From positions 1 through 61,801 of the forward strand of contig CAZFHZ010000007.1 in assembly GCA_964519015.1 (NCBI GenBank): a stretch of DNA of 61,801 bases, written 5' to 3'. This DNA comes from CAZFHZ01 sp964519015 (GTDB lineage: Bacteria > Blakebacterota > Blakebacteria > Blakebacterales > CAYUVJ01). Below are positions 23,902-31,591 of this stretch, piece after piece. The notes below the pieces were generated by a model. The model was not told the DNA's origin. It was given only the letters and a program-made list of their open reading frames with translations, and did no database searches. Each line of letters begins with the position of its first letter. Within the stretch, counting starts at the first letter, position 1. Both the position numbers and the translations under genes were made by a program.

Positions 23902-25236
23902 TCAGATCCCACCGATCTGCATCGAGCGGATGCGGAAGGTCGGGGCCGAGATCGACCGGTCCGGATCGAGGTCGGTCCCGATCCGATCGATTCCCTCGAA
24001 CATCTCGGCCGCCGTGGAAGCGATCGTCAGGCCCTTGACCGGGTAGACCTTCCGGCCGTTCTCGATCCAGAATCCTTCCGCCCCGCCGCTGAAATTGCCG
24101 TTCACGGCATTGATGCCGTATCCGGTGACTCCCGTCAGGTAAAGTCCCCGGCGGGTCTGCTGCAGGATCTCCTCCGGCGGGGTCATCCCGGCGGTGACAT
24201 AGACGTTGTGCGGCCCGATGCCCGGCAGACTCGAGAACCCCCCGCGGGAGGCGTTACCGGTACTGACGGTGCCCGCCCGATGGGCCACGCCGGTGTTGTA
24301 GAGGAAGCCCTTCAACACCCCCCGGTCCACGATGACGCGGCGCTGGGTCGGCACCCCCTCGCCGTCGAAGGGCCGGCTGGCCAGGCCCTTGGGCCGGGTG
24401 CCGTCGTCGATCACGGTCAGCAGTTCAGAGGCGATACGTTCCCCCACCCGGCCGGCCAGAAAGCTGGCCCCCTGCAGGACGCTCTCCCCGTTGATCGCTC
24501 CCAGCAGGCCGCCCAGGAGCGTGCCGCCGACATCGGGGGAGAAGATCACCGCCGCCCGCTGGGTGCGCACCGGGCGGGGATCGAGCATCTCATAGGCCTT
24601 GCGGGCCGCCTCGGCCGCGATCTCCTCGGGCGGCTTAAGGTCGGAGCGGAAGCGGCGGTTGCACGACTCGAAACCGGCCGTCTTCTGGTCCCCCTGCTCG
24701 GCCACCACCGAGACCCCGTAACCGCAGCCCGATTCCTGGAAATGCTTGCGCAGTCCGTTCGAGTTGGCCAGGAAGGTCTCCCCCACCCCTTCGCCCCAGG
24801 AGGCCCCATCACTCTTGGTGATTCGCCCGTCCTTCATGGCCAGTTCCTCGGTGCGCTTCAGCAGGGCGATCTTCTCCTCCATCGTGAAGGTCGCGATCTC
24901 CGGGTCGAAGAGCCCCTCCACCGAAGTCTCCCCGAGCTCGGTGGGCAGCACGTTGTGCTCGTCCGGGGTGGTCCGGCGCGCAAAGCCCACCGCCCGTTCG
25001 ATCGCATCGTCCAAGGCGGACCGTCCGAAGTCGTTGGCATGGGCGAAGGCCATGCTCCCCCGGGTGAAGACCCGGAAGCCCACACCCCGGGAAGCGGATT
25101 CCTGCACGGTCTCCACCTCACCGTTCCGAAGTGCCAGATTCAGATTACGCCCGGTTTCCAGATAGACCTCGGCGGCGTCCGCCCCACGTCCCAGACACCG
25201 GTCGACCAGATCCTCGGCGAGTTCCAGGTAGTCCAT
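23902..25236 (-). CDS. TldE/PmbA-type subunit of a TldD/TldE metalloprotease
   Basis: This is a 444-residue protein with the full TldD/PmbA fold: an N-terminal domain (E-V-Y-L-E-T-G-R-N-L-N-L-A-L-R), a central S-P-D-V-G-G-T-L-L-G-G-L, then D-D-G-T-R-P-K-G-L-A-S-R-P-F-D-G-E-G and G-F-W-I-E-N-G-R-K-V-Y-P-V-K near the C-terminus. The HExxxH zinc motif of TldD is absent, as expected for TldE, the non-catalytic partner. In E. coli the heterodimer unfolds and degrades peptides, for example in microcin B17 maturation. It lies 31 bases after tldD and has no signal peptide, although its TldD partner does. Confidence 0.92.
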   Translation of the reverse strand: MDYLELAEDLVDRCLGRGADAAEVYLETGRNLNLALRNGEVETVQESASRGVGFRVFTRGSMAFAHANDFGRSALDDAIERAVGFARRTTPDEHNVLPTELGETSVEGLFDPEIATFTMEEKIALLKRTEELAMKDGRITKSDGASWGEGVGETFLANSNGLRKHFQESGCGYGVSVVAEQGDQKTAGFESCNRRFRSDLKPPEEIAAEAARKAYEMLDPRPVRTQRAAVIFSPDVGGTLLGGLLGAINGESVLQGASFLAGRVGERIASELLTVIDDGTRPKGLASRPFDGEGVPTQRRVIVDRGVLKGFLYNTGVAHRAGTVSTGNASRGGFSSLPGIGPHNVYVTAGMTPPEEILQQTRRGLYLTGVTGYGINAVNGNFSGGAEGFWIENGRKVYPVKGLTIASTAAEMFEGIDRIGTDLDPDRSISAPTFRIRSMQIGGI

Positions 25237-25267
25237 CGTCGTTTCTCCTCTTCCTGCCGGTGTCGTC

Positions 25268-26794
25268 TCAGGCCCGGCTGCCGCCGACGTTCATGCCTCG
25301 GATACGCACGGTCGGCTGCCCGGCGCTGACCTCGGCCGCCTGCCCCTTGCCGCAGATGCCCGGCCCGAAGGCCAGGTCGTCCCCGACGGCGTCGATGTTG
25401 GCGATCACATCCAGGCTGTTGCCCACCAGGGTCGCCCCCTTGACCGGAGCGGTCCGGCGACCGTTCTCGATCAGATAGGCCTCCCGGCAGGTGAAGTTGA
25501 ACTGCCCCGTCACCGGGTTGACACTCCCGCCGCTCAGGCTCTGGACGTAGAGACCGCTGCGGGTGGATGCCAGGATATCCGCGGGACGGCCGGTCCCCCG
25601 GTCGATGAAGGTGTTCGTCATGCGGGGTATGGGGAAGTACCGGAAGCTCTCCCGGCGACCGTTCCCGGTGCGTTCCAACCCGAGCTGCCGGGCCGAGAGC
25701 ACGTCGGTCATGAACTGGCGCAGCACCCCCTGCTCGATGAGGACATTCCGCCTTCCCGGCGTTCCTTCATCGTCCCAGTTCGTCGTCCCACGCATGTTGG
25801 GGAGAGAACCGTCGTCCACCATGGTGAAGACGTCGCTGGCCACCTTCTGCCCCATCTTGCCGGTGAAGGCGCCGATCTGGCGGGCGATATTATCGGCTTC
25901 AAGCGGATGACCGACCGCTTCATGGACGAGCACGCCCCCCCAGCCGTTCTGCATGACGATGTCCATCCGGCCGGCCGGCGCGTCCCCCGCCTCCAGCATG
26001 ACCACGGCTTCGCGGGCCGCGGTGCGGGCGACCTCCTCGGGGGGGACTTCGTCGAAGGTCTCGAATCCGGCATGCCGGCTCAGCCGCTCCCGGCTCAGAT
26101 GACGGGTGCCGCTACCCGCCCCCAGGCACTGGACGATGAAGAAGGTCAAAGGAAGTTCGTCGACGAGCCAGGATCCCTCACTGGTCGCGATGGTGCGGCC
26201 GCGTACCTCGTCGTAGTAATTGACCGAGACCATCTGGACCTTGCCGTCGTAGTCGAGGGCGGCCTGGTTGGCGCGCTGCATGATTTCCAGCCGACGCTCG
26301 TCGGAGATCTCCTGCAGCGGGAGTCGCACCGTGATGTAGGAGGGACGGGCTGTCGGAGCCTCGAGCGCCACCGGTTCGACCAGACCGGCGCTACGGGCGA
26401 CGTAGGAGGCCACGTCGGCGGCCCGCATCAGGTTGGGCTCGGTGATCTCCTCGGTATAGGCATACCCGGTGCGGTCGCCGGAGATCACCCGTACGCCGGC
26501 CCCCTGGCTGACCCCGATGGTCGCATTCTTGAAGCGGGATTCCTCCATCAGGATATCCCGGGCCAGACGGTGTTCGACGTAGAGGTCCGCGAAATCACCC
26601 CCCTTGGCCAGCGCCCGCCGCAGGACACGCCCGGCCAGGGACCGATCCACCTCGATCCGGGGGCCCTCCCCGGCACAGGCGGTCAGAGCGCTCAGCAGCG
26701 TGGGACCGGCCGCCACCACCGCCCCGCCCGCGAGCGCGCGCGACAAGAAGGTCCGGCGGGGGATGTCCTCCGCGTAGAAGCCCTCGATCAGCAT
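25268..26794 (-). CDS. TldD-type zinc metalloprotease with Tat and lipobox signal
   Basis: This is a 508-residue TldD homologue. The zinc motif is H-E-A-V-G-H (290-295), and the C-terminal Y-L-I-E-N-G-R-R-T-A-P-V-K-G-A matches the family. Unusually, it starts with a twin-arginine export signal: R-R-T-F-L-S (13-18), a hydrophobic Ala/Gly stretch and a lipobox-like L-T-A-C (37-40). That predicts Tat-dependent export and a lipid-anchored enzyme. The next gene encodes TldE without any export signal, so either the pair is exported together by hitch-hiking through Tat or the signal is not cleaved or used. The start is ATG 26794, behind GGAAGGAGCAACCT. Confidence 0.92.
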   Translation of the reverse strand: MLIEGFYAEDIPRRTFLSRALAGGAVVAAGPTLLSALTACAGEGPRIEVDRSLAGRVLRRALAKGGDFADLYVEHRLARDILMEESRFKNATIGVSQGAGVRVISGDRTGYAYTEEITEPNLMRAADVASYVARSAGLVEPVALEAPTARPSYITVRLPLQEISDERRLEIMQRANQAALDYDGKVQMVSVNYYDEVRGRTIATSEGSWLVDELPLTFFIVQCLGAGSGTRHLSRERLSRHAGFETFDEVPPEEVARTAAREAVVMLEAGDAPAGRMDIVMQNGWGGVLVHEAVGHPLEADNIARQIGAFTGKMGQKVASDVFTMVDDGSLPNMRGTTNWDDEGTPGRRNVLIEQGVLRQFMTDVLSARQLGLERTGNGRRESFRYFPIPRMTNTFIDRGTGRPADILASTRSGLYVQSLSGGSVNPVTGQFNFTCREAYLIENGRRTAPVKGATLVGNSLDVIANIDAVGDDLAFGPGICGKGQAAEVSAGQPTVRIRGMNVGGSRA

Positions 26795-27008
26795 AGGTTG
26801 CTCCTTCCGCTCCGGTGCTCGTCGGATACGCGACCCGGAAAAACCACCTGGAACCGTCTCGGGTGGAGTGGGTGCCGGCAGGTCCCGTCGGGTCGTGTCT
26901 TCCTACCCTACTCCCGTCCCATCCCTCAGGGAAGGAGCGGCTGCGCCTCGACTGGAATCTTCATGCCGGCGGCGGTTAGACTCTGATCGCCATCGAAAGG
27001 AGCGCCTG

Positions 27009-27710
27009 ATGCGACTGCTGCTGCTGAGCAACTCGACCTGCTTCGGGCAGGGCTATCTCGACCATGCCATGGCCGAGATTACCGACTTCTTCGGGCCGGT
27101 GAAGCGCATCGCCTTCGTCCCCTTCGCGCTCCAGGACCAGCCGGCCTATACGGCCAAAGTCCGGGAGCGATTCGCCGCCGCCGGGCTGGAGGTCCGTGGC
27201 GTCACGCCCGACGAGGAGGGACTCGCCCTGGTGGGTTCCGCGGAGGGGGTGTTCGTGGGCGGGGGGAACACCTTCCGGTTGCTCGACCAGCTCCAGCACT
27301 CCGGCCTGTTGCCCATGATCCGCTCCCGCGTGCTCCGCGGGATGCCCTACCTGGGGGCCAGTGCCGGATCCAACATCGCAGCACCCACCATCAAGACCAC
27401 CAACGATATGCCGATCGTCCAGCCCGCCTCCTTCGAGTCCCTGGGGCTGCTCCCCTTCCAGATCAACCCCCACTACCTCGATCCGGCGCCGGAGAGCCAG
27501 CACATGGGGGAGACACGCGAGGATCGGTTGCGGGAGTACCTGGAGGAGAACGAGACCCCCGTCCTGGGAGTGCGGGAAGGGAGCTGGCTCAGGCGTGAAG
27601 GGACCCAGCTCCACCTGGGGGGCGGGAAGGGCGCCCGGCTCTTCCGGCGCGGCACCGGACCCGAGGAGTTCCCGCCCGGGGCCGACCTGGGCTTCCTGCT
27701 CCAGCCTTGA
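27009..27710 (+). CDS. pepE: dipeptidase E (peptidase S51)
   Basis: This is a 233-residue cytosolic alpha-aspartyl dipeptidase. The nucleophile motif is G-A-S-A-G-S-N with Ser118; the other triad candidates are Asp133 (T-T-N-D-M-P-I) and His155 (I-N-P-H-Y), in the order and spacing of Salmonella PepE. V-F-V-G-G-G-N-T-F (81-89) is the conserved loop before it. It cleaves Asp-X dipeptides. The start is ATG 27009, behind AAAGGAGCGCCTG. It is divergent from tldD, separated by 214 bases in which I see no clear promoter, and it ends at the hairpin at 27722-27741. Confidence 0.93.
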   Translation: MRLLLLSNSTCFGQGYLDHAMAEITDFFGPVKRIAFVPFALQDQPAYTAKVRERFAAAGLEVRGVTPDEEGLALVGSAEGVFVGGGNTFRLLDQLQHSGLLPMIRSRVLRGMPYLGASAGSNIAAPTIKTTNDMPIVQPASFESLGLLPFQINPHYLDPAPESQHMGETREDRLREYLEENETPVLGVREGSWLRREGTQLHLGGGKGARLFRRGTGPEEFPPGADLGFLLQP

Positions 27711-27721
27711 ACCGGGGGTAT

Positions 27722-27741
27722 CCGTACCCCGCCGGGTACGG
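27722..27741. terminator. hairpin between convergent pepE and lipoprotein genes
   Basis: CCGTACCC (27722-27729) pairs perfectly with GGGTACGG (27734-27741) around a CGCC loop. It lies 11 bases past the pepE stop and 27 bases before the stop of the opposing gene. No U-tract is present, so it is a likely but not certain terminator. Confidence 0.55.
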
Positions 27742-27768
27742 CTGCGACCCCCTCCCCGTTCTACCTCG

Positions 27769-28440
27769 CTACCGGCCGGCCAGGTGCCGGAGCACCGGGG
27801 CCCATCCGCTCTCCGGATACTTCTCCAGGAAGTACACGGGGAGCGGCGGGCGGTTGTAGGTGCGCCCGGATAGCGGGGTCGCATCGCTGAGGCGGGACGG
27901 GTTCTGGAAGGTCACCTGCCACCCCGCCCCTCCCTCCCCCGGATCGACCTGGAAAAGCAGGTAACCGAAATCGAACACCCCCTCCTTGGGTTCCCAGGGC
28001 CAGACACCCCGCTCCAGCGAGGGGAGTGGACTCGCCTCCCGGCGTTTCCAGGGGTCGTCCCCCTCGATCATGTCGTTCCAGAGCAGGAAGGGTCCTTCGG
28101 GCTTGTCCACCCGGACCCCCCGCACGGCGTACCGCCCTTTGGACAGGTTGGGCAGCAGGAAATAGCCCTGGGCATCGGTACAGGTACAGACGATCCGTTG
28201 TGGAGCTCCGGGGCGTTCCGTGTCCTGGAAGGAGAGGATCACCTGGAGGGGGGTGCCTTCGGGCACCGGTTCTATGAGGACGCATCCTATGATCAGGACC
28301 GTACCCTCGGTGCGGCCGGCCAGCGTCTGCAGCGGGAGGGTCTCGATCGTGGATCCGCAGCTCGCGATGGCCAGGAGGATCAAGACGAGCGCGATGGTCC
28401 AGCCGCCCGGAGGTACGCTCTGCCGATGAAGCCTGCACAT
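27769..28440 (-). CDS. lipoprotein with carboxypeptidase-regulatory-like domain
   Basis: This is a 223-residue exported protein starting at ATG 28440 behind AAGGAGG. The signal peptide ends with lipobox I-A-S-C (Cys28). Residues 45-110 form a beta-sandwich of the carboxypeptidase regulatory-like (SpaA/CnaB-type) kind: V-L-I-I-G-C-V-L-I, then C-T-C-T-D-A-Q-G-Y-F-L-L-P-N-L-S-K-G-R-Y-A-V-R-G-V. The rest, with several Trp and Pro residues, matches no domain known to me. A structural or binding role at the cell surface is inferred. It is a single gene between pepE (convergent) and rsmB (same strand, 124 bases away). Confidence 0.75.
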   Translation of the reverse strand: MCRLHRQSVPPGGWTIALVLILLAIASCGSTIETLPLQTLAGRTEGTVLIIGCVLIEPVPEGTPLQVILSFQDTERPGAPQRIVCTCTDAQGYFLLPNLSKGRYAVRGVRVDKPEGPFLLWNDMIEGDDPWKRREASPLPSLERGVWPWEPKEGVFDFGYLLFQVDPGEGGAGWQVTFQNPSRLSDATPLSGRTYNRPPLPVYFLEKYPESGWAPVLRHLAGR

Positions 28441-28564
28441 CGGACGACCTCCTTTTCGGTGTAGCTCGGGTGGGCACCCGGAAAAAGCCGCCGGAAGAGG
28501 ATTATAGCACCCGTACTCCGGGGAAACAGTCGGACCTGTTCGGTGGTCCCTGCGGTCGGGGACG

Positions 28565-29914
28565 CTATCCTTCCCTCACCATCACCGCGCCGTAGAAGCC
28601 GTCCGTGCCGTGCCGGTGGGGCAGCAACTGCAGATCCCCCTCGGGGCTGACCAGACCCGCCCCGTCGATACCGCAGGCGGAGAGCGCCTCGGCGGCCGGA
28701 GAACGTCGGAAATCCGGGTGGTCGGCCAGGAAGTCCGCCACCACCTCCTGGTTCTCGACCGCGAGCAGACTGCAGGTGGCGTAGACCAGGCGCCCCCCCG
28801 GTCGGACCAGGCGGGCGGCTTCGGTCAGGATACCGCCCTGTTCCCGCCGCAGGTGCGTCAGGTCGAGGCTCCGCCATTTGATGTCCGGACTGCGCCGCAA
28901 CGTGCCGCTCCCCGAGCAGGGGGCATCCACCAGAACGGCGTCCGCCATGCCCCTCATACGCTTCAACCGGGCCCGACCGGCGGGGTCGAGCACAACGGTC
29001 TGGACGGTCCCCAGGCCGGAGCGCCGCAACCTCGGGCCGAGCCGGTCGAGGCGGCGAGGGGATACGTCACAGGCCAGCAGCGTCCCCTTCCCCCCCATCA
29101 ACGCCCCCAGGTGGAGGGTCTTCCCGCCCGAACCCGCGCAGTAGTCCACCACCCTCTCCCCGGCTGCCGGAACGACCAGGGCTGCGATGAGCTGGCTCCC
29201 CTCGTCCTGCAGTTCGAAGAGCCCGCCGCGGAAGGCGCGGGTGTTGAAGAGCGGTCCCCGCTCCTGGCGGCGCAGCCCCCAAGGTGAGAGCGGAGTGGCT
29301 GTGCAGGGGTAACCCTCGGAAGCGAGCAACCCCGCCACCTCCTCCCGGCCGGCGCGCAGGGTGTTGACGCGCAGGTCCACCGGCGCCGGCCGGTTGATCG
29401 CTTCGGCCAGGGCCAGCAGCTCCCCCTCCTCGAATTGGAGGCGCAGGGGAGCGGCCAGTCCGTCGGGCAGACTGACGCGCACCTCGAGCGGCAGCGTATC
29501 CGGGTCGGCGGTCTCGAGAGTGTGAAGGAGCGAGGAGGCATCCGAGGCCAGTCCGGCCTGCTGGAGGGTGGGCGCATCCCAGCCGCCGTGCAGGAGCAGG
29601 TAGGCTCCCACCACCACCGGGACCGCCTCCCGCCGCCGTTCAGGGGGCGCGGAAGGATCGGAGACCGGTCCCCGGCCGGGATCGCCGACGCCGGCCATCG
29701 TCTCCAGGCAGCGGAGCCGGCGCAGACAGCCATACACGGTCTCGGCCGCACGGGCGCGGTCATGGGAACCCATGTTGCGGTGCGCCCGGAAGTATCGGTC
29801 TATCACCGCATCAGCCGGTTCACTCCCGGTGACGATCGCCTGCAGCAGTTCGACCGCCTGGCGGAAGCGGGCCGGGTGGGTCGTGCGTCCTCCGGTACGT
29901 TGGCGCTCGTTCAT
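28565..29914 (-). CDS. rsmB: 16S rRNA (cytosine-967-C5)-methyltransferase RsmB
   Basis: This is a 449-residue protein. The N-terminal NusB-like helical RNA-binding domain (about 15-140, including S-H-D-R-A-R-A-A-E-T-V-Y-G) precedes a Rossmann methyltransferase domain with SAM motif D-Y-C-A-G-S-G-G-K-T (257-266). The two catalytic cysteines are in P-C-S-G-S-G (Cys333) and A-T-C-S-L (Cys381), as required for RNA m5C enzymes. R-R-x-P-D-I-K-W-R is the family signature. The start is ATG 29914; the ribosome site is weak. It follows the M64 gene by 34 bases on the same strand. Confidence 0.93.
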   Translation of the reverse strand: MNERQRTGGRTTHPARFRQAVELLQAIVTGSEPADAVIDRYFRAHRNMGSHDRARAAETVYGCLRRLRCLETMAGVGDPGRGPVSDPSAPPERRREAVPVVVGAYLLLHGGWDAPTLQQAGLASDASSLLHTLETADPDTLPLEVRVSLPDGLAAPLRLQFEEGELLALAEAINRPAPVDLRVNTLRAGREEVAGLLASEGYPCTATPLSPWGLRRQERGPLFNTRAFRGGLFELQDEGSQLIAALVVPAAGERVVDYCAGSGGKTLHLGALMGGKGTLLACDVSPRRLDRLGPRLRRSGLGTVQTVVLDPAGRARLKRMRGMADAVLVDAPCSGSGTLRRSPDIKWRSLDLTHLRREQGGILTEAARLVRPGGRLVYATCSLLAVENQEVVADFLADHPDFRRSPAAEALSACGIDGAGLVSPEGDLQLLPHRHGTDGFYGAVMVREG

Positions 29915-29948
29915 CCGAATGCCCGTTCAGACCGGAGCAACTGCCCAC

Positions 29949-31448
29949 TCAGCGGCAGTAGTACCGGATGACCTGCGCGATGGCATCCTGACAGACCAGG
30001 CAGTAGGCACGTGTTCCCGGTGTGTTCCGGAACATCAGACAGTTCAGCATCGGCCGGTAGAGACCTCTGGCCGCGTACCCCGCCCCTTCGAAGGCCCCTA
30101 CCGTGGTCGCGAGGGGTCCTTCGGTCAGAAGGGCCAGCTGCTGCCGGTCGAACTCGGCCAGGGCGCGCCGGTTCTCCTCCCGGGCCGCCCGGATCTCCGA
30201 CTCCGACGCTCCACTCTGCTGGAGCTCCTGCACCCGCTGCTCTCCCTGGCGCTGCCGTGCGGCCCGACGCGCGGGGAAGGCCTCGTAGGCCTCCTTCTCC
30301 CAGGGGGTCGGGAGCGGAGTACCGGGTACGACCAGGTGGGCCCACTTCAGATGGGCCGGGTCGAGCAGGGCGGTGATGTTCGGGGCGGCCGGCTCGATCC
30401 CCGCCGGGTAGAAGTCGTTGTAGGCGACCGCAGAGGTGTAGTACTCGTCGGCCAGTCCGGCGAAAGCATGTCCGAACTCATGCAGGAAGACATTCCCGCT
30501 CAGCTCGTTGTCCACGGTGGTCAGGGCGTACCAGTTGTAGATGCCGCCCCCGCCGTAGCGTGACTGGTTCACCATGATCACGATCGCATCGTAGGGCACG
30601 ACCGAGGCCATATCGCGCAGTGCCCGGTTGTCCTCGGTCAGCAGGTAACGCGGCAGCCCCAGCGCGTTGAAGGAGGCGTTCAGTGCCGTAGCCCGCCACG
30701 ATCCGCGCTCCGGTTCGTCGACGCCGCTCTCGGCCGAAGGACGGAAGACTCCCCTCAGGTTGAAGTCCTCCCTCCGGCTCCGGTAGGGCTCCTCGGAGAA
30801 GAAGAGCTCCACGAAGCGGACCAGGTCCTGCTCGAACTCGGTCTCCTCCGCCGCCGTGTAGCCCTCCGCCAGGAAGGCGATATCCACCGTCCGGTGAGGA
30901 TCCCCGCTCCGGTGGGCCTCGATGACCTTCACTCCGGCCGGTAGGGTCTCCCGGGCGACCTCGACCGCCGCCGGGTCGATCTCCTGGCGGAAGAACTCAC
31001 GCATGCGGTTGTCCCGCTCGCGGACCTTGAGGGAGAAGAGCACGCTCCCCTTCGGTTCCGGTATCAGGACCGATTCATGGTAGGTCCGCCCCACCCCGGC
31101 CAGGGCGGGATCGGTGGTCCGATATTCACCGAAGTAGCTGTCGAAGCCCTTGGCGAAGATGAGTTCGCCGGTGGCCGCGTCCCGGACCTCCGCCCGGTAG
31201 CGGCCGTAGTCGAAGGGATCGACCTGACCGGCCAGAGGCCCCGCCCAGGCACCCTGGATGCTGACGTGGTCGAGCGTGGCCCGCTCGACGCTCGCATCTC
31301 CGGAATGGTAGTAATCGATGCGCATCGTCCGGTCGTGGAAGAAGCGCTCGAAACCGGACGAGCCCTGGGCCCGTGCGGGCCCGGCCGCTCCGGTCAGTAC
31401 GACCAGACACGATGAGAGTATGGTGCGCCAGCGCCGGATCCCGTTCAT
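29949..31448 (-). CDS. exported M64 (IgA peptidase-type) metalloprotease
   Basis: This is a 499-residue protein starting at ATG 31448 behind GGAGGG. The signal peptide ends at A-R-A (about residue 27). The N-terminal beta domain (30-180) is the M64 N-terminal domain. The catalytic part opens with V-D-I-A-F-L-A-E-G-Y-T (188-198) and holds the zinc motif H-E-F-G-H (323-327) followed by G-L-A-D-E-Y (331-336), the M64 signature. It probably acts in the periplasm or outside the cell as an endopeptidase. The C-terminal part contains four cysteines (N-C-L, Y-C-L-V-C, Y-Y-C-R), plausibly disulphide-bonded. Confidence 0.92.
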   Translation of the reverse strand: MNGIRRWRTILSSCLVVLTGAAGPARAQGSSGFERFFHDRTMRIDYYHSGDASVERATLDHVSIQGAWAGPLAGQVDPFDYGRYRAEVRDAATGELIFAKGFDSYFGEYRTTDPALAGVGRTYHESVLIPEPKGSVLFSLKVRERDNRMREFFRQEIDPAAVEVARETLPAGVKVIEAHRSGDPHRTVDIAFLAEGYTAAEETEFEQDLVRFVELFFSEEPYRSRREDFNLRGVFRPSAESGVDEPERGSWRATALNASFNALGLPRYLLTEDNRALRDMASVVPYDAIVIMVNQSRYGGGGIYNWYALTTVDNELSGNVFLHEFGHAFAGLADEYYTSAVAYNDFYPAGIEPAAPNITALLDPAHLKWAHLVVPGTPLPTPWEKEAYEAFPARRAARQRQGEQRVQELQQSGASESEIRAAREENRRALAEFDRQQLALLTEGPLATTVGAFEGAGYAARGLYRPMLNCLMFRNTPGTRAYCLVCQDAIAQVIRYYCR

Positions 31449-31591
31449 CCCTGCTTCGCCCTCCTGCCGATCGTCAGGCCCGTACGGTCAGCTTCCGATC
31501 CGAGGATAGTCCCACAGAGGAGCCTTCGGGAACTCGATCCTTGCTCATCGCACCGATCAAATGGACCGTACCCGTGGTACTCCCGGTCCGA

